From positions 434,001 to 498,000 of the forward strand of contig BDSL01000027.1 in NCBI GenBank assembly GCA_003116995.1: a stretch of 64,000 bases of DNA. Direction: 5' to 3'. The notes under the pieces are model-generated. The model was not told where the DNA came from. It did no database searches and saw only the letters and a program-made list of their open reading frames with translations. Source of the DNA: Yamagishiella unicocca. Lineage: Eukaryota; Chlorophyta; Chlorophyceae; Chlamydomonadales; Volvocaceae. Made by a program: the position numbers and the translations under genes. Below are positions 12,101-21,985 of this stretch, piece by piece; positions within the stretch are counted from its first letter, which is position 1; each line of letters starts with the position of its first letter.

Positions 12101-13665
12101 CGACGGGGGAGAATGCTCAAGGGAGGCTATGCCGAGCGGTTCTCCGTATGTATGTACGTGCGTACGGCGTACGTGCGTACGGCGTGTAAGGGTAAACGCG
12201 CATGTGGAAGTTAGACTTCAGCAACATGCATATGCCGTGCCCTTCAGGAGGCGGCCGAACAGCCACTGTATCACGCCCCACACCACCGAAGGTGTGATAT
12301 TGTGCGTGTATGTGTGATGCAGTGTACAGACTGGTACAGATGGTACACAGAGGCCTTATGTTTGTTTCGCTTGTTTGTGCCTCCGACCGTCCATCCGCTG
12401 TCCATCCGTCCATACACGCCGCTCGCCGAGCTCGTGCACAGCGGTAGATAGATGCAGTGGATATGGAGGAGCAACGCACACCCCTAGAATGGCTGCTTCG
12501 ACGAAAGCGCAAAACCGCCGAAAGAGCAAAGTGACGATTACATGTACTCTGCTGTGGTTCACTTAGTTAAAGGCTTCCTCGGGATCGGAGATCAGCAAAG
12601 TGATCATTCACCGGTCCCCGCATTCGGTAGGTCGTGGTATCGAATCCCATGGACGCCATGCGGGAGCGCGTGCTAAACGCGTAGGGGGCCCCTGTTGCAT
12701 ATGAGCAGCTGGGACAGCTCGGCTCTTTAGTTGAGTCCTAGTCCATGTGACAGGCAGTTGAGCGTGTATAAGGACCTAGTCCCCGCTCGGATGAATGCTC
12801 CGCCCGAAAAAGGTGTGAATGGTGAGCAGGCGGCACCTGAAGCAAATCTTAGGGGCTGCAGGAGTAACACCTGCATAATCAAAAACTCAGGTGGTCGCTG
12901 GCCGTATCTTTAAAAATACCGCGACCTTCCATAATCCACGCCAGGCCAAGTGCCGGCGTAACCTTTCTTTCTTTCTTTTCTTTCTTTCTAAAGGCTTCCT
13001 GGGAGCAGTGCCTAGTGCAAACGAAGCACATCGGCGTCAAAGTTGTTATACAGCTCCCTTGCTCCCAACAGTCGTAAGGCTGCCAGGCGGACTTCTATGG
13101 CCCCATGTAAATGGTCCTGATTGGCCTACATACGCAATACTGTGCCCTCCATAGGCGCAGTCGGTTTTCGCCGGCCGAGTTGCCGCTTTACGTTTCCTTG
13201 CTCGGCCGTGCCAGTAAGGGCAATTGCCATTGGGACACCAGGGTCACCATTCTGCACCCTTGACTTCGTATTACTCCTAGTACATTATGTTATGGAGGCA
13301 CTCACCTTTTTTCGTGCGTGTAGGCGTAACACGGGCCAGAACGCCATGTTTGCAGCCCCAATGACCGTCACATTCCGCTCCAGCACCACCGGCGTGGAGT
13401 AGTTCAGCCAGTCCTGGTCTTCAACCAGCAGATCAGGCACGTCAATGTTAATCAACGTTACACGTGTATCTGCGAATGCGGAGGCCATTTCGGCACCGCT
13501 GCGCACTGTAACGCTGAGGATATCTCCTTCAAGCAGAATATTTGATTGCTTCTGCTGCTGTGCTATTGCTAGAATCCACGGCGAAAGAAATACAAGAAGC
13601 TGCATTGGCATAGCGCGCCTAGTTACATTTTGTAGTCTAGCATTGCGGTGATGTGTTTCCATCAT
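6142..13665 (-). CDS. Receptor-like TKL-type protein kinase, tandem copy B (complete)
   Basis: Twelve exons join in phase: 13665-13306, 11730-11565, 11275-10847, 10251-10118, 9790-9562, 9365-8977, 8710-8555, 8193-8062, 7630-7568, 7222-7205, 6882-6835 and 6627-6142 (869 aa). Residues 1-40 are a leader; Met-19 (MPMQLLVFLSPWILAIAQ) is an alternative start. Residues 40-318 form a Cys-containing ectodomain of unknown fold. The membrane span is at about 319-338 (GAAVLVAAVVAGWWYLRRRR). The kinase domain follows: glycine loop GKGAFGRVVEG, VAVK lysine, HRDLKPANV catalytic loop, DFGLSRL, a PAYMAP-ECFD activation segment split over two exons, DIFSFGVLLWEM, and CWDADPRRRP. All catalytic residues are present, so the kinase should be active. 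The last exon may instead splice at 6370 (CAG|GTATGT), which would shift the C-terminus. The ligand and substrate are unknown. Confidence 0.8.
7205..7222 (-). other. 18-nt micro-exon of kinase copy B
   Basis: The minus strand reads a pyrimidine-rich tract and CAG, then 18 nt encoding PAYMAP, then a GTGAGC donor. It sits in phase 0 between the DFG exon (ends VGT) and the exon starting ECFD, and rebuilds the kinase motif GT-PAYMAP-ECFD. Without it the activation segment would lack its conserved MAPE. It is far below the size that gene finders normally report. Confidence 0.75.
9478..9500 (+). repeat. Short interstitial telomeric repeat
   Basis: TGGG-TTTCAGGG-TTTTAGGG-TTTA, about two and a half units of the Chlamydomonas-type telomere repeat, one unit carrying a substitution. 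It lies in the intron of kinase copy B between exons 5 and 6. Confidence 0.7.
12580..12988 (+). mobile_element. SINE-like retroposon with 12-bp target duplication
   Basis: A 409-bp insertion in intron 1 of kinase copy B. It is flanked by direct repeats TAAAGGCTTCCT at 12568-12579 and 12989-13000. The matching intron of copy A near 1790-1802 reads straight through with one target copy (TTAAAGGCCTCCTGGG), so the empty site is preserved. The left part holds a Pol III B-box-like TATCGAATCCC (about 12638-12648), suggesting a tRNA-derived head, and the right end is a (TTTC)n tail. These are hallmarks of SINEs. No ORF of note lies inside. The A box is not clear, so the tRNA origin is tentative while the retroposon nature is well supported. 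Confidence 0.75.
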
Positions 13666-13976
13666 AAGTCATACTGTGAGCTTCATCGGTGCCATTGGGG
13701 GCTTTTCTGTGCCCTTCGGGGCGTCGTCTGGGGCATTGTGCCCTTCGGGACGGCTTCTGGGTTTAGCCCGGCTCTCGTGCTCAGCGGTTTGAGGACTACT
13801 GTCCAATTATGTAGTGATCGACATTTCTGCCCCTCTCAGTGAGCGAGGGTGTTGGTTTTCCATCGTACCGTACGTACATACAGGTACGGTACCATGACGA
13901 AGTCGCAATCATAATAGAATACTTTATAACGTATGGTATTCTTCGCTTCAATAACAAAAAGCTTTCAATACAAATA

Positions 13977-15045
13977 CGGGTCCGTCTTTTTAGTGAAGCA
14001 GGTGGTCATGTTACTTTCAGTTTATTTCTTTTGCCTGTGATGACCGAGTGCGAGGAGCTTCCTCTTACAGCGTCGGCCCGGGGTCCCACTGGAGGTACTG
14101 GGGGTCCCCTCGCCTGTACCACTTCTGTTGTCATTGTCCCGTTGCTCGTATGATGGTCGGTGTGCCTGTCCCCGGGCTGGGCAATCGGGCTGTCGCACGC
14201 AGCGGCTGTCGCGCTGCTGGCTGTCGTCTGTGGTTGGATATGGCCGGTAGGTGCCCCCAGCCACCGCCGCGTGCTTGGCCGGTCTGGGACTGTGGCTGGT
14301 GCAAGGCCCCGTCCCCTGGCTGCTGCGAGCAGTGAATTCGGGATGTTGGCCAACTGTCGCCCTGCTGCTGGCCGCTCTCATAGCGGTTGACCTCGCGCAT
14401 CGCAGCAGCCGCTTCCGGTCACGCTCCGAGCTGCCGTGCTTCATGTATGCCTATATGCGTGCCGCCTGTGGGGCGGGAGCTTTTTTTGGCCGTCGGGGCC
14501 CGCCGGCCACACATTACGTACTCTTTCGTTGTGGTTGGGGGTCGCTTGCGATTTATTTGCTGGCTGATCCCTGGCTGGGTGCCCTGGAGGGCCTAATAAG
14601 CAGCAGGTCCTACCTCGATCGCGCTCGTGCCTTTCTTCGATCGCTTACTTGTCCACCTGCTGCTGTCTGGTAGATGCCTTCTGGGCCTGGGGATCCTAGT
14701 GCTGGCTAGGTGCGTAGGGATTTATTTCCAGTGGCTGGTGGGCCTTGGGTAACCCAGGGGTACCTGGGTTGTCTTTCTTATCGGGAACCTGCTGTCTTAC
14801 TTGGGCGCGGCGACGGAGGTGTCATGTTATTAGTCCTTTTTGGTGCCTTCGTTGTGGGGCGTCTGCTGCTGGCTGCTAACTAGCACTGTCGTGTCTTCCT
14901 GTGCGGTCTCGCTCAGGTTCCCCCCCGTTAGGCTGGGTTCATCCGCGGCTTGCATGCTGTAAGGCTCGAACTTCTTATCTGGGCTCGGCCGGCGGGCTTG
15001 ACGACACGGAAACATTTCATTACGTTATACGTTATGATGAGGTAG
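13977..15045 (+). repeat. Dispersed repeat R1, copy 1
   Basis: This stretch shares interrupted similarity with 58391-59037 in the same orientation. Common landmarks are the left edge (CGGG..CCGTCTT, then GTGAAGCAG), a middle block near 14106 (GTCCCCTCGCCTG) and the right edge (CGGGCTTGA, then AACATTTCATT, then GAGGTA). Its ORFs show no family motif. It could be a long terminal repeat or a non-autonomous element; internal length differs between the copies (about 1.07 and 0.65 kb). Confidence 0.55.
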
Positions 15046-15261
15046 GTATGTAAGACGTATGCCCTTACTTCGCCCCCCTTTTGCTGTCATACGCTTGTAG
15101 CGCATTGATTTCGGTAACACGGACATGCTGCTATTCCACTTTCGCGGTTGGGCGCCGACTGCGACTTGCGCTCGTCCGGGCCTGCTGCTGGGCGGTCATC
15201 CGATCGAGCGGCCTGCCTCCATCCCAGCGCCTGCTTTAAATTATGTCTATTAGAGATGACC

Positions 15262-15440
15262 GTTCTGCATTTACTTGTAGCGGAGTTTTCCCCAGACGAG
15301 CTCGTATAAATCTGCCGCCGATGCGATGTCAGCATGAGCATGAGCATGAGCATGTTACAGACGTAGGGCCCTCCCAGGTCCTGTCCATATCCCCGCGAAC
15401 CGTTCGGCCAGGAGGCGCGCGCTTCTAAAGCAATAATATA
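15262..15440 (-). mobile_element. Degenerate LINE-head copy, inverted
   Basis: The plus-strand text around 15275-15325 (TGTAGCGGAG, then CGAGCTCGTATAAATCTGCC, then GCCGATGCGATG) is a diverged reverse complement of the LINE head at 15690-15745. It lies head-to-head with the LINE that starts about 120 bp further on. Hexamer copies of GAGCAT (15336-15353) interrupt it. Boundaries are approximate. Confidence 0.5.
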
Positions 15441-15562
15441 TAGGAGAGATAAACGATTCATATTAACTATATATGCTGCCAACGGAGAGGATTCCGTAGC
15501 GTACACCTTTTCAGGTGTCATTTCTATGTGTGGCGATTCGGTAATGGGCCATTACTAATGGC

Positions 15563-18500
15563 ATGACGAGCATCCTCAGCGCGGCTTCCCGACGCTCGCT
15601 TGTATTTTTGCCTTTTAGGGTTCGCCATTTTGCATTCGGTCATTTGGCTCTGCGTTCCGTCTGTGCTGCTCGTCCGACCCGTGTACACACGCTAAATTCG
15701 GCATCGGCGGTAGTTTTATACGGGCTCGTCTGTACAAAATCTCGCTACAATGGCCGCGGCCCCCACCGCCCCCGCCCACCTCCTCGACTGGTGGCCGGGC
15801 TTCAAACGGGCCCTCCGTGTCTCTGCAGCCCGCCTCAACCTCGCTGCTCGTGCCCGGCGGACCTGGGCGGTTGGGGTCGAAGCGGCCGCCGGGGCGGCTG
15901 CCGAGGCCGCCCTGGCCGCGGTTGAAGCGGGGCAGCCGGCGGCCCTCCCCGCCCGCCGCCATGGTGGCCCGCTCCGCCGAAGCGGCCGCCGCCCAACGTG
16001 CCACCGCTGGTGTCGCCCGCCGGACCCGCCACTCGTGGCTTCGCACCGGTGAATGACCCTCCCCCACCATCACCCGCCACCTCCGCCCGCCCGCGGCCTG
16101 TCGCACCATTCCCCGCCCTCCAGCGTCCGGATGGCTCTGTCAGCGCCGACCCACAGGAGCTCCCCTCCATCGTCGCGGCCTTCTGGCAGCGCATCTGCAC
16201 GGCCCCTGCGGGCGATCCGCGGGCCCGCCAGCGGGTCCTGCAGGCCCTCCGTGCGCTGGGACGCCGATGCCCACCCGCCTGGGAGCCCCCGTCGTTACCA
16301 CGGCGGAGGTGCTGGCTGCGATCCACACGGCCCCCCCGGCCGGTCCCCGGGCGCGGACAGCCTCCCCACCGAGCTATACCAACACTACGCCCCGACCCTA
16401 GCCCCCGTCCTCGCCGCCGTCTTCACCGCCTTTGCCGCCACCGACCGTGCACCCGCCGGCTTCCTGGACGGGGTCATCACCTCCTTCTTCAAGGACCAGG
16501 ACCCCACCCTCCCCGCCAACTACCGCCCCATCACCCTCTTGGACACCGACTACCGGACCCTGGCCCGGGTCCTGGCCCGCCGCCTTCTCCCCGTCCTCGG
16601 GGATACGATCGACCCGGTGCAGACGGCCTTCCTGCAGCACCGGCGCATCTCGGACTCCGTCCTGCTCCTCCAACTCCTGCCCGCCCTCCTCCGCGCGGAG
16701 TCTCGCTCCTGTGCGATGGTGTTCCTGGACTTCCAGAAGGCCTACGACACGGTGGACCGCATATTCCTCCTGGAATGCCTGGAAGCCCTGGGTGTGGGCC
16801 CCGGCTGCCTTGCCTGGGTGCGTCGCCTGCTGCAGGGCACCCGCTCCGCCGCCCTCGTCAACGGCCACCTGTCAGGCTGGGTTCCCATCACTGCCGGCGT
16901 TCGACAGGGATGCCCGGCTGCGCCCCTCCTCTACCTCGCTCCCGGTCAGGCCCTCCTCTCCTGGCTGCTGCACGAAGCCATCGGCATCTCCCTCGCCGAC
17001 CTCCGCCTCACCGCCTCCCAGTACGCGGATGACTGCACCCCCCTCCTCCGGGACGCTGCGGATGTCCCCCGCTTCCTGGCGGCCATGGACACCTTCCACG
17101 CCGCGTCGGGCCAGCAGCTCAACCTCCGCAAAGTGAAGCTCCTGCCCCTGCCCGGTGGCCCCCGTGCCAGCCCCGCCACCGCCCCGCCCCCCGCCTGCCC
17201 CACGGCCGCCAGAGCCCCTCCCCTCCCCCCCGCCCCCCCGGCCGCCCCCGACGCTGGCCTGGCGCCCCGCCTCGACCGGGTCTACGGCCGCCTGCAGCGT
17301 GCTGCCACCCTGCCCCTCTCCGCCTTCGGCCGTGCCTTCGCCGCCTCCGGCTATGCCCTCAGCCGTGTCCTCTACAATATGGAGTTCGTCGGCCTCCCCC
17401 CCCCGGCCTGCGGGCGGCCCTTCAGGCCACCACCGCCGCCTTCGTCGACCGCCGCTGTACCCCCGCCGCGCATCAGGCCCGCGCCAACCGTGTACCTGCC
17501 GGAGCCGGCCTGCTCTACCTCGCCCTACCCCCCTCCGCCGGCGGCTTCGGCCTCCTCCCCCTCGTAGCCCACGTCCGGACTCGCCACGCCGTCCTGGCCG
17601 TGCGGGGCCTGGCCGGCGCGTGTGGCTTCCTGCCGTCCGCCCCCCAGTGGCCCCAGCTCCACCTCGCCCTCCTGCGCCACGGCCACCCCGCGGCCCACCC
17701 CCCCTGCCTCCTGCCCCTCCACGGCGACGCCCGCACCACCGCCGCCCCGCTGGTGCTCGGCCGGCCTCTCCCACGGGGCTCCCCGGCCCTCGCCCAGCTG
17801 ATTACGGCGCTCGCCCATCTCCCGCCCGTCACCATCCTGGACCCCACCCTGGCCGCCCCGGGACCCTGGTGCTTCTCGGCGCCCCTCTGGGGCAACCCCC
17901 TCCTGGTGGACGCCACCGGCCGGCGCCTGGAGGCTGACTTCCCCGACCTCGCCCAACTGCGTGGGCTAGATACCGTGGGTGTCGCCGTCCAGTGCTACAA
18001 TGCCCTGGGCCGGGTCCGACGGCCCTCGCTGTCGCCGCCGCCGGGGGCCACCCCGCCATGCGCTGTACCGAGTACCCGCGGCACGACGTCCTCCGCGACG
18101 TCCTCCGCCTCTCCCCCGCCCACCCCGTCCCGGCCTCGATGCGGGATGGGGCCATGGGCCTGGCCCGCGTCGACGCCCTCGTTGGCCGCCTTCCCGCCAC
18201 CTGGGCCCTCGCGGCCGTCCTCGTTCTGGCGGCCCCGGGGGGCGCGGCTGCAGCCCCCACCCGCCACGGACGCCTGGGGCCGCCTGGCCCGCTGCGTCGG
18301 TTGGCGGGTGGGCCCCGCGGCCATCCCCCTCGTCTCCCTCACCGTCAAGTTGGCTACCATCCTGCAGCTGGGCCCAGCCTTCGCTGCTCTGGCGGCTAAG
18401 CATACGGCCTTCCTTCAGGAGGCCTGGGAGGCTCCCCTCCCCCCGGCGGCCCTGGCCTCCACCCTCCGGGAGTTTCAGGCCACTCTGGTGCGCCTCTGGC

Positions 18501-19470
18501 GTCTTCGCTGGGACAACATGCACAAGGAGCCCCTCTGGCGGCTCGCCATTAACGGGTTCCATGGCTTCCCCATGCACGCGGCCCTCCTGGCGCGGGGGTC
18601 GCCCACGACCCCCTGCCCGTGTGGAGCGTCCATGGCCACGGGCCGCCGGCGCCACCACTTCTGGGAGTGTGTGGTGGCCTTATCGCTGCGCGACGAGCTT
18701 GTGGAGGCGATGGGGGGCGCGGTTGTCTTGCTCCCGCAGCATTTGTGGCTGGGTCGGCCCCCCTTGGGGGTGCACCCGCTTGTTTGGGATGTGGTGTGCT
18801 TGGCGGCCGTCGCGGCGTTGGGCTTGGGGCTCCGCCTCCTGTTTCGGGTGCAGGCTGGGGCCCCCGGGGGGCGCATGCCGGTAGTGCGGGTGTGCGCAGC
18901 GGTGACGGCAGACTTCTGGGCCCGCCTCAGTGCGTTTGCGGAGCTGGGGCTGGCCCCCCGCGGGTGGGGGGCCGTCCCGTCCGGTCACCCCTTCCTCGCC
19001 GCCTCGCCCGCGGGGGAGGTGGTCTTCATGGGCCGCCCGGGTGCCGAGGAGTTGCCCGACGGTTGACTCGGGTGCCTTTCTGTGGGCGTGTTTGGGTTAT
19101 GGGGCCTGGGGCCCCCGCTATGCTGTCTTTTGTGGGTGCTTTTAGGATATGGGGCTTGGGGCCCCCGTTTTGACGGGACGCGCTCCTCGCGTCTCGCTGC
19201 TGGCTTGGTGCAGGTGGTTCGTGTTTTCTGGACGCGCTCGTGCTCCTCCCTGTGCTTTGAGTTGTGCGTGCTGCCTTCTCCGTGTCCTCGTGTTTGGCTG
19301 CCTTCGGCTTTTGCCCCTTCCCGGCCGGTGAGGGCGGGCTCTTTTGCCCAGTGATCTGTGTCGTGGTCTGGCCCATCGGGCCCGCCTGGTTGCGCTTCCG
19401 CGCTTGTAGCCGTTCAGGCTCCCTTGTAATACTCGCATTCTCTGTAATACTCGCATTCTCCTTAAACCAA
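15563..19470 (+). mobile_element. LINE (L1-like non-LTR retrotransposon), decayed
   Basis: The 5' head (15563-15749) recurs at 58052-58345 (inverted) and 60310-60503, which marks it as a mobile leader. A long GC-rich coding region with reverse transcriptase and a C-terminal zinc-binding domain follows to 19066. The 3' end carries a tail made of two perfect 18-bp units TGTAATACTCGCATTCTC at 19425-19442 and 19443-19460, then CTTAA. The same tail, as a single unit, ends the SINE-like element at 58018. I see no clear target-site duplication and no apurinic endonuclease domain upstream of the RT, so this copy may be internally deleted as well as frameshifted. Confidence 0.85.
15750..19066 (+). pseudogene. 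LINE reverse transcriptase ORF with several frameshifts
   Basis: The reading runs from ATG 15750 (MAAAPTAPAHLLDWWPGFKR) through at least three frames. The RT domain (about 16300-17160) shows PGADSLPTELY, NYRPITLL, MVFLDFQKAYDTVDR, AGVRQGCPAAPLLY and the catalytic QYADDCT. Beyond it, LSAFGRAFAASGYALSR and, after a frameshift near 17400, LYLALPPSAGGFGLLPLVAH are typical L1-like connectors. A further excursion between about 17990 and 18240 is needed to keep similarity. The C-terminal part has a CPCG ... HHFWEC zinc-binding block near 18615-18670, the position of the RVT-associated zinc domain, and ends at 19066. Family knowledge: such proteins make cDNA by target-primed reverse transcription. 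With these frameshifts the copy cannot encode an intact enzyme. Confidence 0.85.
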
Positions 19471-20282
19471 GAATCCGCGCGGCCGCATGAGGTGCCTACG
19501 GGACGTTCCCCTTTCCTATAACGATACCTGTCTCTCTGCGACACCGCCAAAAGGTAAGGCTGGCACAGCGGAAAGAGTGACAGACAGCGCCGCGGGGGGG
19601 AGGGCGGGAAACGCGGCTCCGACTGACACCGCAACCCTCATATTTCCATATTTTATTTAGCTTACAGCTGACAGTTATGCAACTCTGTTGGAGACATGAG
19701 ACTCCGGCGCCATCCAGCGTATTCCTGGTGTGGCGCCAAAACTCTGCCGAGTTCATTCCGTCTCCGGACCCTCTCCCAGCACCACCAGTGATGAGTCAAC
19801 GCTGGCCTCCTCGTTCCCGTGCGAATCCGGGCGCTAAGTACCAACATAACCGTGCGCAGGCCCATGTCGCGAACCCAGGCAGCAGCATCGAACACTACCT
19901 GGCTCGGCTCCGCCCGCCCGTCACTACTCTTGACCCTCTTCCCCTTCCAACCGAGACGTACGATATTGGTTTGGCTTCTGCGTGCCCTGGCGGTCCACCA
20001 GCAGCAGTGGGAGCCAGACACCTCGCACCGGGGCCGCGAGAGGGTTGGGGTACGCGTGAGATGGCGGGGTGGCTCTCCTGAGCTGCACTCCCGACGACCT
20101 CCAGTCGTACAGTCACTGGCTCCGGAGCATCCGGGCCGCCTCCGCGCCGACGGTCGTCCTAATGCGGGCACGGCGCAATAATTGCAGATCTCCCACTTGT
20201 CCACGGCCTTCAGCCTGATTGGCCGGCGCGGGCCCTACGGGGAGACTACGGGCTATAGATAGCAAAGGCTACTGCCGCATCG
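19471..20282. other. Unassigned stretch beside the LINE
   Basis: There are overlapping medium ORFs on both strands (for example minus 20204-19662) but no family motif and no supported splice chain. It may be the upstream part of the tyrosine-recombinase element that follows. Confidence 0.4.
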
Positions 20283-21060
20283 ATGTTGGCTAGTCGAGCG
20301 GGCCACATTGAGCGCGGCGCCGTGCCCCTGACGGTTCAGAATTTCACAGCGCTGGCCAACTACCGCCCACCGCTTCGTCCCTCAGCCGCACCACGTTCCT
20401 TCGCGCTCTGGCCCTATCCACGCACCCTATTGTGGCACACGAGTAAACGCGCCAAAGAAGGCGATAAGTTGACCTTCGACGACTTCGGGGCCCCGACGGT
20501 ATTCAGCCGTTCGCCGGCTTCCCCTCAACACTACCCTTACTTTCCTCCGTCTTGTTCAGTGTCAGGCGATGCGCCCGATGGTTCTACCTCTTGGTCTGGA
20601 GCCCACTGTAACCGTTACAACAACTACCGGAGGCCGCCCTGGGCTATCCGGCGGACTACGTGCTCCGCATCGACCAGCTCGGCACGAAGACGGCCCGAAG
20701 CATCAGAGCACCCCTCGTCCGGCTCCACCCCAGTGTCGATTCCGTCGCTCGTGCTGTCCGAGCCCTGGCCCTGTACCTCGCCGCTCTAGAAGTCCTACCT
20801 GCCCCTGCCAGCCCCTTCCTGTTCCGCCCGCTGAAACAGCACAAGACCACCTTTGCCGAGCGACCTACCGTACAGTACTTCCGCCGTGGAGGCCCGGCTG
20901 CGCCAGCACCTCCAGAGTATCGGCCTATATGCGGGTGAGGCGGCCACAGCTTCCGTCGTGGCTCCCTCCAACATGAGGCTGTGTTGGGGGTCTCACCGGC
21001 TGACCTCCAGCGGCTCCGAGGCCAGATGCGAGCGCCCTTGACGTTACAGCGCTGCCCCCA
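20283..21060 (+). pseudogene. Tyrosine recombinase remnant (DIRS-like element)
   Basis: The frame entered near 20640 reads YVLRIDQLGTKTARSIRAPL, then ARAVRALALYLAALEVLP and PFLFRPLKQHK, which resembles the core of DIRS-type tyrosine recombinases ahead of the HxxR box. One frame further, about 20945-21040, comes GHSFRRGSLQHEAVLGVSP followed by LQRLRGQMRAPLTL. HSFRRGSLQ is a good match to the recombinase HxxR box. The two pieces are in different frames and a stop lies between them, so the gene is broken. The upstream ORF from 20283 gives no motif. Together with the RNase H remnant near 3 kb this implies a DIRS-like family in the genome. Confidence 0.65.
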
Positions 21061-21735
21061 ACCCACCCGCCACGAAGGACCCCGGGCCCCCAGCCCCGGG
21101 TGACGGGGCACGGACCACCAGCAACACCAGCAAGGCGAACAGGGCGGGAGCGAGGGCGGGGTTCGCGACACGAGCTGAGGTTGTTCGTGATGAATGGCGC
21201 TGATTGAGCTGACGCCTATTCCGCACGTGCAATTCGTAGAGAAAGGAGACGGGTCCACCTCGATTGCCTTAGCTTCCGTTACGGCCACTCGACTGCCCTT
21301 GCTAGGCGGGCCCTGCCTATCCGCGTACTGCCGATCGTCCATAGAGACTTTCCTAAACATTGGCCTTACATAATTACCGATATTTCACAAAGCTGCACAC
21401 CCGAAAAAGACGGGCAGGAAAGGAAGCTTCAGCATTACTGGCTCTACCTTCTGGTCTGGGGCCCACTGTAACAGTTACTACCAACCAAGGCCGAGAGGAC
21501 AGGATCCGGGCAGGTGCGCGGCGCCCCAGGCCCACCCACCAACACGGTCACAGACAGCAGAAACAACTAGGCGGAAAACAAACCGCGGGAGAAAAACCAG
21601 CGACTGCGAGCATGCCATCTTGTCCGCCTGCCCAACCCCATCGATGGCCAGCTTCCAGGACAAGAAGAGGAGCACCATCCGATGGTTCTACCTTCTGGTC
21701 TGGAACCCATTGTAACCGTTACAACAAAAAAAGGA
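20566..21735 (+). repeat. Three copies of a 45-50 bp motif
   Basis: Similar blocks occur at about 20566-20623, 21436-21490 and 21679-21732, each containing GGTCTGG and then TGTAAC(C/A)GTTAC. Each can be read as LP(S/L)GL(E/G)P(T/I)VTVTT in one frame. Spacing is uneven (870 and 243 bp), so this is not a simple tandem array. Meaning unknown; it may be segmental duplication inside the tyrosine-recombinase element. Confidence 0.6.
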
Positions 21736-21985
21736 CCGTGGAGCGCAGCTCAAGGCCCCCCCAACGGCCGTGGACTCGCAGATATCATACCCCCCCGACG
21801 GCGGGACAAAAAGGAGGGTCGGCAAGTCGCAAGGGAGAGGAACACGGGACGGCTACAACCTGCACAGACGTGCCAATCGTCGTGCCTACCAGCGAAAGGA
21901 AAATACTGAAACATTTCTACTGAAACATTTCAGGAGCGGTGGTCTTACGATTCACTACTTACAGCAAGGATGTTCAGTAAGCAAG
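21061..21985. other. Unassigned stretch between recombinase remnant and foldback element
   Basis: Apart from two of the three repeated 45-50 bp motifs I see no gene. ORF 21360-21923 on the plus strand is open but shows no recognisable domain. Confidence 0.4.
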
